Source of the DNA: UTCHB3 sp964371075
GTDB taxonomy: Bacteria > Bacteroidota > Ignavibacteria > Ignavibacteriales > Ignavibacteriaceae
Assembly (NCBI GenBank): GCA_964371075.1
Contig: CAYJKN010000001.1
Location: 930,001-994,000, forward strand
Direction of reading: 5' to 3'
DNA length: 64,000 nt
This document shows, in pieces, positions 17,301 through 26,408 of the stretch. The translations under genes and the position numbers were made by a program. The notes beneath the pieces are model-generated. The model was not told the DNA's origin and did not search any database. It saw only the letters and a list, made by a program, of their open reading frames with translations. Numbering within the stretch: the first letter of the stretch is position 1; each line of letters opens with the position of its first letter.

Positions 17301-18040
17301 AAAAGCTCGTGGATGAAAAGTTGATAAGAGCCAATGGAATAGTGGGCATTTTCCCTGCAAACAGTGTAAACTATGATGATGTTGAGTTGTATGTTGATGA
17401 GGAGAGGCGTGGACTTCTTACAGAGTTACACTTCCTCAGGCAGCAGGCGATCAAAGCATCAGGATTGCCTAATCATTGTCTGGCAGATTTTATTGCACCA
17501 AAAGAGTCGGGTAAAAAAGATTATATCGGGCTTTTTGCAGTAACCGCAGGTATTGGTGTTGATGATCTTGTTAAACATTACGAATCGGACAATGATGATT
17601 ATTCAGCAATAATGGTTAAAGCACTTGCTGACAGGCTGGCTGAAGCATTTGCGGAATATTTGCACAAAGAGGTAAGAACAAATCTCTGGGGTTATGCAGC
17701 AGACGAGAAGTTATCGAATGACGACCTTATCAGCGAAAATTATTCCGGAATTCGTCCTGCCCCGGGTTATCCTGCATGTCCTGATCATTCCGAAAAGATT
17801 ACCCTTTTTGATTTAATGAAAGTGACGGAAAAAACAGGAATTACTCTAACTGAAAATTTAGCGATGTATCCAACTGCAGCGGTATGTGGTATTTACTTCT
17901 CACATCCTGATTCAAAGTATTTCACTACCGGAAAACTGAATAAGGATCAAGTGCTCGATTACCATAGAAGAAAAGGGATGAGTCTCGATGAAATCGAAAG
18001 ATGGCTCCGTCCTGTGTTAAATTATGATGAGGGTGATTAG
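14339..18040 (+). CDS. metH: Cobalamin-dependent methionine synthase
   Basis: A 1233-residue full-length MetH with all four modules in order. The homocysteine domain (1-330) has zinc-site GLNCALGA and GGCCGTTPDH. The methyltetrahydrofolate (pterin) domain (about 345-620) has NFVNIGERTNVAGSRKF and DVNMDEGMLD. The B12 domain (about 650-880) has the lower-ligand histidine motif GDVHDIGKNIVGVVL. The C-terminal AdoMet reactivation domain has RPAPGYPACPDH near the end. It methylates homocysteine to methionine. The ATG at 14339 has no clear ribosome site. I saw no cobalamin or SAM riboswitch in the 115-base upstream spacer. It is a stand-alone gene. Confidence 0.98.
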   Translation: MNDTKTILENLLRERILVLDGAMGTMVQRFNLTEEDFRGEKFKDYSSDLKGNNDLLSVTKPEVIKEIHRQYLNAGADIIETNTFSGTCLAQADYHLESEVYNINYQSALIAKEVTAEFNIEGNKKPRFVAGALGPTNKSLSLSPDVNDPGYRAVTFQEVANAYAEQLRGLIDGGVDIILIETIFDTLNSKAAIYAVEEVFTEKNVSLPVMISGTIVDLSGRNLSGQTAEAFLISISHCRNLVSVGLNCALGATQMRPFLKEIADKCPYFVSVYPNAGLPNEFGGYDETPDSMAEVLKEFASENMFNIVGGCCGTTPDHIKIIAEMVATVEPRVRPELPRYLRISGFEPLVIHPQTNFVNIGERTNVAGSRKFAKLILAGNYEEALSIARDQVEGGAQVLDVNMDEGMLDSEAAMTKFLNLMGSEPDIAKLPVMIDSSKWSVLEAGLRCLQGKSIVNSISLKEGEDVFREHAKKVMQYGAAVIVMAFDENGQADTLERRIEICSRAYKILTEELGFPAEDIIFDPNILTVATGMDEHNNYSVDYLEATRWIKENLPYAKVSGGVSNVSFSFRGNDVVREAMHSAFLYHAIKAGMDMGIVNAGQLEVYEEIDKELLVLVEDVLLNRRQDATERLINFAEHVKSKDKAEVKTESWRETSVEERLKYALLKGIVDYIDEDTEEARLKYAAPISVIEGPLMDGMNLVGDLFGAGKMFLPQVVKSARVMKKSVAILIPYIEAEKLKNPGSQQSAGKILMATVKGDVHDIGKNIVGVVLGCNNFEVIDLGVMCPADKILDTAIKENVDIIGLSGLITPSLDEMVSVAKEMERRKMTIPLLIGGATTSRVHTAVKIAQNYSAPVVHVLDASRSVPVAAKLINRETAPIFAAEIKAEYDKVREDHRKKQSVKDFVTLQQARKNRFNPGWDNYTPPVPNKTGVFEYNSVPLEDLVGYIDWTPFFQAWELKGKYPEIFETAKYGSEAKKLFEDANVILKKLVDEKLIRANGIVGIFPANSVNYDDVELYVDEERRGLLTELHFLRQQAIKASGLPNHCLADFIAPKESGKKDYIGLFAVTAGIGVDDLVKHYESDNDDYSAIMVKALADRLAEAFAEYLHKEVRTNLWGYAADEKLSNDDLISENYSGIRPAPGYPACPDHSEKITLFDLMKVTEKTGITLTENLAMYPTAAVCGIYFSHPDSKYFTTGKLNKDQVLDYHRRKGMSLDEIERWLRPVLNYDEGD

Positions 18041-18060
18041 TCGCTATTAAATGAATATTC

Positions 18061-18099
18061 AACAGTTAAACTGAGGGGGATCTCCCTCAGTTAACTGTT
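18061..18099. terminator. Bidirectional terminator overlapping a stop codon
   Basis: AACAGTTAA, ACTGAGGG, loop GGATCT, CCCTCAGT, TAACTGTT: a long near-perfect hairpin between metH and the convergent PP2C gene. The right arm contains the stop codon and last codons of the PP2C gene (stop at 18087-18089). Confidence 0.85.
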
Positions 18100-19274
18100 A
18101 TCATCATAAGTGAAATATCGTCAGCTTCGGGATTATTTTCTGAATAAGCTCTCATCTTGGATTTGATCGTTTCATCTAACGATTCTTTATCCAGGTGTTT
18201 ATACTGTTCCAGCCATTCCACCATCAATTCCGTTACTTTACCATCTCCAATATCAAAACATTCACAAAAACCGTCTGAATAGACATATACGATATCACCG
18301 GGTTCCAATTTTACAACTTGTCTTTCATATTCCGAATGATCAAACATTCCGATCGGGATGCTGCTAAGATCAACAACAGTGGGTGGTTTGTCTTTGTGCA
18401 CAATTATCACAGGTGGGTGCCCTCCCAAACTGAATTCCATCTCTCTCGTGATCCGGTTATACTTTCCGTAAACCATTGTGAAATATTGCATCACTTCGAG
18501 CCCCATTTCGAATAGTTTATTCAGTTCAGTGAGAACTCTGTCGGGTGGTGTATTAATAAATCCGCCGGCTTCCTCCGAATAAATTTTCACAAGACCGCGG
18601 GAATCTCCATGTTCAACACTTAAAAACTTGCTGAGTGTAAATGACAACATAGCCGACGATACACCATGCCCTGAAACATCGAGCAGATAAAATCCTGTGT
18701 TCTCTTCATCAAGTTCAAAGTAGTTAAAAATATCGCCTGCCACAAAAAGTGAAGGCATGAAAATTGATTCGAAGGAGAGATCTTGTATTTTCTGGAATGG
18801 TTGTGGTAAAAGACTTTTTTGCAAATCTGCTGCAGCGTTTAAATCTTTTTCAAGTCTGTCGTTATAGGTCTTTAGTTTGTGATTTTTTTCTTCAAGATCA
18901 TTTTGTAGTCGGATAATCCTTTCTCCGGCTCTAATCCTAACATTTAATTCCTGATTATTAAAGGGTTTGGAAATAAAATCATCAGCTCCGGCTTCCATTC
19001 CCTCAACAAGTTCCTGCTTTTCATTTTTTGCGGTAAGCAATATGATATAAACATACCTGTTGAGGTCGGTTTCTCTGATTTTTTTACACAGTTCTATACC
19101 GCTGAGGTTGGGCATTTCCCAGTCCGTGATTACGAGAGAGATATTGGATTTTATCAGGGCCTCCCAAGCCAGTGCACCATCTTCGGTGGTTATTACTTCA
19201 TGACCAAGTCTTTTCAGAATCGATTTAAGAAGTAGTCTGGTTTCAAGCAGATCATCTGCAACGAGTATTTCCAT
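18087..19274 (-). CDS. Response regulator with PP2C (SpoIIE/RsbU-like) phosphatase output
   Basis: 395 residues. A receiver domain (1-120) has acidic pocket VADD, phospho-acceptor Asp in LVITDWEMPNLSG, TLLTAK-type switch (ILLTAKN) and Lys in DFISKPF. A coiled-coil linker of about 40 residues (LQNDLEEKNHKLKTYNDRLEKDL) follows, then a PPM/SpoIIE phosphatase domain: LFVAGDIFNYF, YLLDVSGHGVSSAMLS, GGHPPVIIV, VYVYSDGFCECFD, ADDISLMMI. Such proteins dephosphorylate an anti-anti-sigma factor in partner-switching pathways; none is encoded nearby. It lies two bases after the hybrid kinase, its probable input. Confidence 0.93.
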   Translation of the reverse strand: MEILVADDLLETRLLLKSILKRLGHEVITTEDGALAWEALIKSNISLVITDWEMPNLSGIELCKKIRETDLNRYVYIILLTAKNEKQELVEGMEAGADDFISKPFNNQELNVRIRAGERIIRLQNDLEEKNHKLKTYNDRLEKDLNAAADLQKSLLPQPFQKIQDLSFESIFMPSLFVAGDIFNYFELDEENTGFYLLDVSGHGVSSAMLSFTLSKFLSVEHGDSRGLVKIYSEEAGGFINTPPDRVLTELNKLFEMGLEVMQYFTMVYGKYNRITREMEFSLGGHPPVIIVHKDKPPTVVDLSSIPIGMFDHSEYERQVVKLEPGDIVYVYSDGFCECFDIGDGKVTELMVEWLEQYKHLDKESLDETIKSKMRAYSENNPEADDISLMMITVN

Positions 19275-19276
19275 GA

Positions 19277-22144
19277 TTATTGACTCTTTAAATGTGCAGT
19301 AATTTCTTTAATTGTTTCACCGCAGTAGTGGTTAAGCGTTTCGAGAAGCGATGGAATTTTATTATCGGGGTCATGGGCTAGTGCCATTTTTTCAATTTCA
19401 GGGACAACACCTTCAAGTTCTTTTATCCCCATGTAAGAAAGGGTTGGCTTAAACTTGTGGGCAGCTTTTTTAATTTCTTCCCAGTTTTTTAATTCATGCA
19501 GGTTTTTAAGGTTTTCGAGTGCCTCAGGGGTATTCTCAAGGAACAGTTTAATCATCTCATCCATCAGTTCTTCATCTCCTCCCGTAAGTTCATTGAGGTA
19601 GTCGAGTTTAACATATCTGAATTTACTTTCCTTCATTTCCGGCACCGGGATCTCTTTCTTTTCTTCTTGTGGAGTCATATCCGTTTTTACAATTACACTT
19701 GTGAGGTTTGATATTTTTTGCTGAAGTTCAAACGGTTTTACGGGTTTGGTGATGTAGTCGTTCATCCCCCCGGCAAATACTTTTTCTCTCGATTCAACCA
19801 TTGCTGAAGCAGTGAATGCAAGAATCGGGATGTTCTTTTTATTTTCAGGGAAGTTGAGCCTGATCTCTTTTGCCGCCTCAAACCCATCCATGACAGGCAT
19901 TGAGAGGTCCATTAAAATTATATCAAAATCCTCTTTATCGAACAATTCAAGTGCTTTTTTGCCATTGTCGGCTACTTTATAGTTGCATTTCCAAAGCCTC
20001 AAAATGTTTGTTGCGACAAGTTGATTCATTTCATTGTCTTCAACCACCAACACACGAAGTCCATGCAGATCCTTTACAGTTTCTGTTTGTTGTTCAAACA
20101 GATCACTTCCAAGAATCAGTTCATCTCTCTCCGATTTACCAAAAGGCAGAATTACCGTAAAAACCGAACCCTCCCCTTCTTTGCTCTTCACAGTTATTGT
20201 CCCCTGCTGGATCTCAACAAGACTTTTAACTATTGCGAGCCCCAACCCGGTGCCAACCTTGGCTCTTGTATCTCTGTTTTTTACTTGCTCAAAAGACTCA
20301 AAAATCTTCCCGATATGCTTTTCAGGGATACCAATTCCGGTGTCGGAAATTGTTATTTCAAGTGTGGAATAATCTTCGGTTTCGCTAAGAAGTTTTACAG
20401 AGGTTTTTACTTCACCCGATTCAGTGAATTTTAATGCGTTGGATACCAGATTTAAGAGAATTTGACCAATCCTCACCTGATCACCTCTTACCCAATATGG
20501 AACTTCATCGGTAAACTCTGTAACTAATTTTATCCCTTTTTCATCTGCTGAATAGCGTACAGACTCAATAACATGTTTGACCGACTCCTGAATCGAAAAA
20601 TCATCGATAAAAAGCTCAAGTTTGTTTGCCTCAATTTTCGAAAAATCGAGAATATCATTGATAATCACCAGAAGATTGTCTGTTGAATATTTAATGGCTT
20701 TGAGGAATTGGGTTTGCTCGAGGGTAGGATTTAACTCCAGAAGCAGATGTGTGAAACCGTGCACTGCATTCAGAGGTGTTCTTATCTCATGACTGATATG
20801 CGCAAGAAATTGTTCTTTGGCTTTCATCGACTCTTCAGCAAGATTCCTCGCTTTTTCAAGATCAAAAAGCCGCTGTTTATTTTGCGTGATATCCTGAACC
20901 GCTACAGTAAAAAAGACTTCATGATTAAATTCCATTTTTGAGACATTGATCTCCACAGGAAAAGTTGTTCCATCTCTTTTTATCCCTGTTAACTCTATAG
21001 TTCTCCCCAAAATGTCGCTGTACATTGCATCAACATCACCATTCCAATTGGAAGGATCAAACATTCCTTCCTTAAACAACATTTGGAAATCTTCGTGTAT
21101 GATAGCATCTTTCGAATAATCCCATATGCGTCTGATTTCTTCATTTATGAGCATAATCCGGTTTGTGCTGTCAAGCAGTAATATTCCGTCAGCAACTGTT
21201 TCAAGAACAGTTTGAAAAAGTAATCTTGATCTCTCTAATTTCTCATTGGCTTCTTTAAGCTCTTTAATGTCCCTTGCAACAGCATGAAGCCCAACGAGTT
21301 CTCCCCCATCAAGGTCAAGTTGAACATTCTGCCCCACCCAAAGGATTTCTCCATTTTTTGTAACCATCCTGAATTCACAATAAGTTGTGAATATCCGTGT
21401 GAAAATCTGATTTTTGTAATGTTCCACAACTCTCATCCTGTCGTCAGGATGAACCAGTTCGAGGTAATTTTTCCCGATTAGTTCTTCTGTGGTATATCCA
21501 CTCAAGAATTCCCCTTTTGGATTCACATAAGTGAAATCACCTTTTGGTGATGTGGTGTAAATTATGTCATTGGCACTGTCAACAATCAACCGGTAGCGCA
21601 GTTCACTCTCGCGAAGCATTAATTTTAATTTTCGTGCATCCTGTTTTTCTTGCTGAAGTTTTACAATTCTTCCATACGCAAAAGCTATTGATTTTGCAAT
21701 AAAAGACCCTTTAGCTCTGAAGTCTTCTGTTAAAAAATCAGGATTTTTTAAAGCATATCCGGTGCAACCATAACAGATATCTCCCTCGATTACGGGGAAA
21801 TAAATCCGTGACTTTGTTGGTTCATAAATGCTTCCTTCAGCGGGTCCATCAAGCGAATTATTAACCACCCCGGGAATTTCAAGCATGGATTTATTTTTGA
21901 TAACCCACCCTGGTTGTCTGTCGGGTGCTGTTTTTTCCGCCTCTTCCCTTTCTTCAGAGGTGAACCCTTTTGCCTGAAACAATCTGAGCTTGTCTTCGCC
22001 GGGTTCAAACAGGTAGAGTGCTGATTTGAATATTCCATCATCTTTCCCCACGAATATCCCAAACGCAACAGCGAGATCGGAAATGTTGATCGCAGTGGAC
22101 AACATTGTCGTAATTTCTTCAAGTAACAGCAAATTCGCTTTCAT
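19277..22144 (-). CDS. Hybrid sensor histidine kinase (GAF-PAS-PAS-HisKA-HATPase-REC-Hpt)
   Basis: About 955 residues, soluble, no membrane helices. Domains in order: GAF-like sensor (about 1-160), PAS (about 175-300, SANDIIYTTSPKGDFTYVNP), PAS (about 305-425), HisKA with HISHEIRTPLNAVHGF, HATPase_c with NLVSNALKFTESG, DTGIGIP and GTGLGLAIV, a receiver with LMDLSMPVMDGFEAA and ITKPVKP, and a C-terminal Hpt domain with phospho-His in AAHKFKPTLSYMG. It forms a full internal His-Asp-His relay that can pass phosphate to the receiver of the PP2C protein two bases downstream. I use the ATG at 22144; a TTG two codons upstream is possible. Confidence 0.94.
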   Translation of the reverse strand: MKANLLLLEEITTMLSTAINISDLAVAFGIFVGKDDGIFKSALYLFEPGEDKLRLFQAKGFTSEEREEAEKTAPDRQPGWVIKNKSMLEIPGVVNNSLDGPAEGSIYEPTKSRIYFPVIEGDICYGCTGYALKNPDFLTEDFRAKGSFIAKSIAFAYGRIVKLQQEKQDARKLKLMLRESELRYRLIVDSANDIIYTTSPKGDFTYVNPKGEFLSGYTTEELIGKNYLELVHPDDRMRVVEHYKNQIFTRIFTTYCEFRMVTKNGEILWVGQNVQLDLDGGELVGLHAVARDIKELKEANEKLERSRLLFQTVLETVADGILLLDSTNRIMLINEEIRRIWDYSKDAIIHEDFQMLFKEGMFDPSNWNGDVDAMYSDILGRTIELTGIKRDGTTFPVEINVSKMEFNHEVFFTVAVQDITQNKQRLFDLEKARNLAEESMKAKEQFLAHISHEIRTPLNAVHGFTHLLLELNPTLEQTQFLKAIKYSTDNLLVIINDILDFSKIEANKLELFIDDFSIQESVKHVIESVRYSADEKGIKLVTEFTDEVPYWVRGDQVRIGQILLNLVSNALKFTESGEVKTSVKLLSETEDYSTLEITISDTGIGIPEKHIGKIFESFEQVKNRDTRAKVGTGLGLAIVKSLVEIQQGTITVKSKEGEGSVFTVILPFGKSERDELILGSDLFEQQTETVKDLHGLRVLVVEDNEMNQLVATNILRLWKCNYKVADNGKKALELFDKEDFDIILMDLSMPVMDGFEAAKEIRLNFPENKKNIPILAFTASAMVESREKVFAGGMNDYITKPVKPFELQQKISNLTSVIVKTDMTPQEEKKEIPVPEMKESKFRYVKLDYLNELTGGDEELMDEMIKLFLENTPEALENLKNLHELKNWEEIKKAAHKFKPTLSYMGIKELEGVVPEIEKMALAHDPDNKIPSLLETLNHYCGETIKEITAHLKSQ

Positions 22145-22281
22145 AGCCAATTATATTCGTGGGGGTTTGTGTAAAAAATATTTATGAAATTCGGTTTTAA
22201 AATATGCAAATTCTAATACAAAGCGTCAAATGAATCAGGAAATTCTTTATTTTTACTAAAATTCTTAGAAAAAATAATTAG

Positions 22282-23262
22282 TTGAAAATTTTGACCTCAA
22301 TCAGCTATACACTTCTTTTTGTTTCCTCTTTGTTCTGCTTGAGTTGTTTTGCTCAGGTCACCAACGGATATTCAGTTGTCGCCGGCTCCGGCAATTCTTT
22401 TGAATCCGTTGAGTCTATCACTGCCAGGGTAATTAAGGCCGGTCTGGATGCAAAAACGATAGATTTTTCTACTTCAACTTCCACCCTTTTTAGATCATGT
22501 TCCGGATTTTTTACAAAACAACAGGATGCTATTAAACACAAAACACAACTGATTGGAAAAACCGGTATAAGAGATGCCTGGGTATTTAAAGTAACACCCG
22601 ACATAATTGGTCTTTTCCCCGGGGCAGACTCAGTAAATGAAGAAACATCAACTAAAAATGATGATGTTAAACCAAAAAATCCTCCAACTGAAGATAAAGA
22701 GACAAAAAAACAACAAAAAGAACCCGTTGACATTCCTTCGTATGAAAATAGTTATGACAATTCATCACCTGGTGAACTTGATGAAGTAATTCGTATATAC
22801 AAGGAAATTATCGTTGCTTTGGGGAAAAACAACACTGAGCCGATAGAAAAATATGTTGACCCTGAATTGGGTATCATAGAAATCATTGATCCTGAAGGCA
22901 TCCCCTATCCTATCTATTCATCAAACCTCAAACAGGCAGTGATGCAAGGGCTCTTTATCTCGTCAGGGAAGGGGGACCCAATCAAAGATTTTCTTCCTGA
23001 ATTCGATTGTAATCTGGGCATGTGGACCAAAACAGGCAGTTTCATCTCGAAGGTTAAAAAATATTCCAGGCTCACCTCCATTCTTAAAGAGGCTGAGGAA
23101 GTGGTTTATATCGATAAAATTCTACTTAATGCAATCGAAAAAATGGAATACAGAATATCCATCATAATCCTCACCACGGACGAATCAGCTCTGGGGTTCT
23201 TCAAAAAAGATGGTAACTGGTATCTCGGGGTTATTGACAACTCATTTGCTTGTGTCCAATAA
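22282..23262 (+). CDS. Secreted protein of unknown function with a SPOR-like N-terminal part
   Basis: 326 residues with a signal peptide (SISYTLLFVSSLFCLSCFA; the LSCFAQ end could also be read as a lipobox). Residues 28-110 (GYSVVAGSGNSFESVESITARVIKAGL ... KHKTQLIGKTGIRDAWVFKV) resemble the strand-helix repeat of SPOR peptidoglycan-binding domains; this is inference. A low-complexity charged linker (about 115-155, KPKNPPTEDKETKKQQKEP) leads to a C-terminal domain of about 170 residues that I do not recognise, with YVDPELGIIEIIDPEGIP and a final GNWYLGVID. The TTG start has no good ribosome site. It is divergent from the hybrid kinase. Confidence 0.7.
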   Translation: MKILTSISYTLLFVSSLFCLSCFAQVTNGYSVVAGSGNSFESVESITARVIKAGLDAKTIDFSTSTSTLFRSCSGFFTKQQDAIKHKTQLIGKTGIRDAWVFKVTPDIIGLFPGADSVNEETSTKNDDVKPKNPPTEDKETKKQQKEPVDIPSYENSYDNSSPGELDEVIRIYKEIIVALGKNNTEPIEKYVDPELGIIEIIDPEGIPYPIYSSNLKQAVMQGLFISSGKGDPIKDFLPEFDCNLGMWTKTGSFISKVKKYSRLTSILKEAEEVVYIDKILLNAIEKMEYRISIIILTTDESALGFFKKDGNWYLGVIDNSFACVQ

Positions 23263-23572
23263 TATCTATCTTTTTGTCGTAGAGTCAACCGCCCTTAAAT
23301 GAACCTTATTTGAATCAAACTCCGAAACCTGATGCAATAAAAATAGTTACAGTACTGAACGTTTGAACAATAAAATAGTATTTTTATTGATTTTTTTCAT
23401 AAATAATAAAAATAATCGTTGTAAAATTACTTTCTTATAACTAATTTGTGTCTCGACCTTTCAATTCTTCTGAACAGACTGCCCTCTCATCAATTTCAGT
23501 CTGATAGTATTTAATAAATAATCGTAAAATTTTTCAAAATATCAATTCAATCACCAAACTAAAGAGGTTTCC
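23263..23572. other. AT-rich spacer, no gene seen
   Basis: About 310 bases before the first propeller gene. The segment 23370-23440 is nearly all A and T. The last 30 bases (ACCAAACTAAAGAGG) carry the ribosome site and closely resemble the leader of the second propeller gene at 26385-26408. Confidence 0.5.
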
Positions 23573-26071
23573 ATGCGGAAATTATTACTTCTTTTTGTTA
23601 TGGCTGTTTCTTTGTCGAATCTTGTTTATACACAAACAGGTTCTGACTGGAAATGGCTCCACCCAACACCTCAAGGTAACCAGTTAAGAGCGATTCAAGC
23701 TTTTAGTGGTTCAACATGGTATGCTGTTGGTCTCGCCGGCACATTCATGAAAACCACTAATGCTGGTGCCACATGGGAATTTAACCATATGGCAGGATTA
23801 CCTTTTGGTACTTCAGGTCAGTCATCCAATGCTTATGACCTTCATTTCACCGATCTGAACAATGGTCTTGTAGTTGGCAGTTCAAGTGGTATTCTTAAAA
23901 CTACCGATGCCGGTGCCACCTGGACTTCTGTACCATCAGGTCTGGCTACTGCAACCATTAGTTTATATGCCGTTGATTTTGCTTCTGATGGACTCACCGG
24001 TTATGCGGTAGGTTCCAGTGGTAACGCTACAAAAACCACTGATGGTGGTGCAACATGGACTCAACTTACATCAGGCGTCACAACAGCATTTAACGATGTC
24101 TGGACTAATGATGGAACCACAGTTTTTATTGCTACCTCGGCAGGTAACCTGAGAAAATCCACAGATGGTGGAACCACTTGGGCTACTGTTTATACCGGTA
24201 CTTCCTATACAGTTCAAAAGCTTGAAGGTGATGGAACCACTTTTATGGCAGCAGGAACTGCAGGAAATGTGAAAGTTTCCACCGATGGCGGAACAACATG
24301 GGCAGCAGCAAACACTGGTTTGTCTGCAACCAATGTTTACTGGGATATAGATTATTTAAATAGTGCTTTTTATCTCACCGGTCCAAGCTTTAACCTTTAC
24401 AAATCAACCAACCTTGGCGTTTCATGGGATACACTTGCATTGTTAAATCCCGGTCAACCATGGACTTCAACCTTCTATGCTTCAGCATTTTCACCAACCG
24501 GCGACTCTGTGGTTTCTGTTGGTGGATTTGGTCTTATTCAGTCAAGAATGGGTGCAAATGCCACTCCAACGGCTCATACCATTCTTACGAAACCCGGAAC
24601 ATGGTATGATATTTGGTCATCAGCCCCTGATGAAGTGGTTATCGCAGTTGGTGCACCAACTGTAGCTGGCGTACAGGATCAGGTTGCCAGATCAACCAAT
24701 GGAGGCGCAACATGGGCTTTGGTTCCAATGCCTGCCTACTCCACCGCTGCTTTCTGGAGCATCGATATGGTAAGTGCTACCAATGGTTTCATCTCCGGAA
24801 CAAACAGTGCCATTTACAAAACCACAAATGCAGGTGCCTCATGGGATTCTGTTGCTGCAACAGGACTACCGACAGGTGCAACTTTTAGAAAAATCGATTT
24901 TATTGATGCCAATATTGGCTGGGTTTTTGCCAGTGCTCCAAGTACTTTGACAAACTTTATTTACAAAACCACCGATGGTGGAGCAACCTGGACAGCTCAG
25001 TCACACGGTATTTCCGCTGCAAGTGCCGGTCAGGTTTATGGCGCTCACATGCGTGATGCGAACAAAGGTATGCTCGTTACATGGGACCCAATGCCTTATA
25101 GCACAGTAGACGGTGGTATTACATGGAGAAGAGATACCACAATTGACAATTTTGGTGGATTCCTTTATGATATAAAAATGGTGGATGACTCGCTCGCATA
25201 CATGGTCGGAAGCAGTGGAAGAATATATAAAACCACTAATGGCGGGGTTATGTGGGACACACTTTCTAAACCGACAAATGCAAGTTATAGCTTCCAATCG
25301 CTTGAAGTTTATTCAGCAACCACTTTTGCTGTATTTGGTGCTACAGGAACATTCCTTATCACAACTGATGCCGGCATGACCTGGTCGGTGAAAAACACTT
25401 CAGGAGCAACTCTAAACGGTTCACATTTCTCATGGAATAACAACAACAACAGTTATGCCTGGTTTGCAGTAGGAACCAATGGATACATGTTCAAAAATGC
25501 CCTTACTGTTGTTCCTGTAGAACTTGTTTCTCTCTCCGCAACTGTGGTTGATAATAATGTAAGCCTTAACTGGAAAACTGCTACAGAACTCAATAACAAA
25601 GGTTTTGAGATCGAAAGAAAATCAGGCGAAGGCGCATGGAGTAAAGTTTCTTACCTTTCAGGTAACGGAACCTCCACTTCACCAAAAGAATATCTCTTCA
25701 CTGATAAAGGTGTAAAATCCGGTAAATATCAGTACAGATTAAAACAAATCGATTTCGACGGTTCATTCAGCTATTCACATGTTGTTGAAGTTGAAGTTGG
25801 TACACCAATGACATTTGATCTTTCGCAGAACTATCCTAATCCGTTTAATCCAAGTACCACCATTTCCTACAAAATTCCTGAAAATGCAACAGTATCCCTC
25901 AAGATATATGATGTAACAGGAACCGAAGTGATGACGCTTGTAAACGAAAAACAGGATGCCGGTTCATACACCATCAACTTTGATGCTAAAACATTCGCTT
26001 CAGGTATGTATATCTATACAATCAAAGCCGGTGACTACACAGCAACTAAGAAAATGATGTTGATGAAGTAA
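23573..26071 (+). CDS. Secreted beta-propeller (YCF48/BNR-like) protein with type IX sorting tail, paralogue 1
   Basis: 832 residues. A signal peptide (RKLLLLFVMAVSLSNLVYTQ) is followed by at least ten blades carrying the STDGGxTW / TTDAGATW motif typical of photosynthesis-stability-factor (YCF48) and BNR propellers. From about residue 650 comes an immunoglobulin-like linker (VELVSLSATVVDNNVSLNWKT), then the C-terminal secretion domain LSQNYPNPFNPSTTISYKIP ... GMYIYTIKAGDYTATKKMMLMK. The tail directs export across the outer membrane by the type IX system, with the protein then held on the surface or released. It may bind polymers or other proteins; substrate unknown. AAAGAGG is the ribosome site. 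Confidence 0.9.
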   Translation: MRKLLLLFVMAVSLSNLVYTQTGSDWKWLHPTPQGNQLRAIQAFSGSTWYAVGLAGTFMKTTNAGATWEFNHMAGLPFGTSGQSSNAYDLHFTDLNNGLVVGSSSGILKTTDAGATWTSVPSGLATATISLYAVDFASDGLTGYAVGSSGNATKTTDGGATWTQLTSGVTTAFNDVWTNDGTTVFIATSAGNLRKSTDGGTTWATVYTGTSYTVQKLEGDGTTFMAAGTAGNVKVSTDGGTTWAAANTGLSATNVYWDIDYLNSAFYLTGPSFNLYKSTNLGVSWDTLALLNPGQPWTSTFYASAFSPTGDSVVSVGGFGLIQSRMGANATPTAHTILTKPGTWYDIWSSAPDEVVIAVGAPTVAGVQDQVARSTNGGATWALVPMPAYSTAAFWSIDMVSATNGFISGTNSAIYKTTNAGASWDSVAATGLPTGATFRKIDFIDANIGWVFASAPSTLTNFIYKTTDGGATWTAQSHGISAASAGQVYGAHMRDANKGMLVTWDPMPYSTVDGGITWRRDTTIDNFGGFLYDIKMVDDSLAYMVGSSGRIYKTTNGGVMWDTLSKPTNASYSFQSLEVYSATTFAVFGATGTFLITTDAGMTWSVKNTSGATLNGSHFSWNNNNNSYAWFAVGTNGYMFKNALTVVPVELVSLSATVVDNNVSLNWKTATELNNKGFEIERKSGEGAWSKVSYLSGNGTSTSPKEYLFTDKGVKSGKYQYRLKQIDFDGSFSYSHVVEVEVGTPMTFDLSQNYPNPFNPSTTISYKIPENATVSLKIYDVTGTEVMTLVNEKQDAGSYTINFDAKTFASGMYIYTIKAGDYTATKKMMLMK

Positions 26072-26167
26072 AATTCAGGTATTAAGTATTAGGTATCAGG
26101 TATTAACTGATATCCATTCTTTTACCGAAATTAAAAAAAGGCTGTCTCGATTGAGGCAGCCTTTTTT
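25562..26167 (+). repeat. Near-identical 3' block shared by the two propeller genes, copy 1
   Basis: About 606 bases covering the linker, the type IX sorting domain, the stop, the spacer with GGTATTAAGTATTA and the terminator. They match 28392-28997 at a constant offset of 2830 bases with only a handful of differences. Upstream the two genes are clearly more diverged. Confidence 0.9.
26134..26167 (+). terminator. Intrinsic terminator
   Basis: AAAAAAAGGCTGTCTC, loop GATT, GAGGCAGCCTTTTTT. The following 240 bases up to the next gene are AT-rich and show no ORF; they hold the promoter of the second propeller gene, or of both if the terminator is leaky. Confidence 0.92.
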
Positions 26168-26408
26168 ATTTTATAGTGATATTGTCACTACGATTAGTGT
26201 TTTAGTCTTTTCGGTTTGAGGTTTGAGTTTTATAATTACTAAAAAAGAATGATATTTGTGAAATAGCTTAATAACAACTATTTTTATTCAATGGATATAT
26301 TTCTTTTGAAAAAGCCTTATTCTCCATTAATGCAAACTACAGTGTTAAACAAAGTATATCGAAAAATTTTAATTTTATGTACTCAATCAATAAACTAAAG
26401 AGGCTTCC

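Noticed and set aside
20021..20434. 137-residue plus-strand ORF inside the hybrid kinase gene
   Set aside because: Antisense shadow of a clear HATPase/REC coding region.
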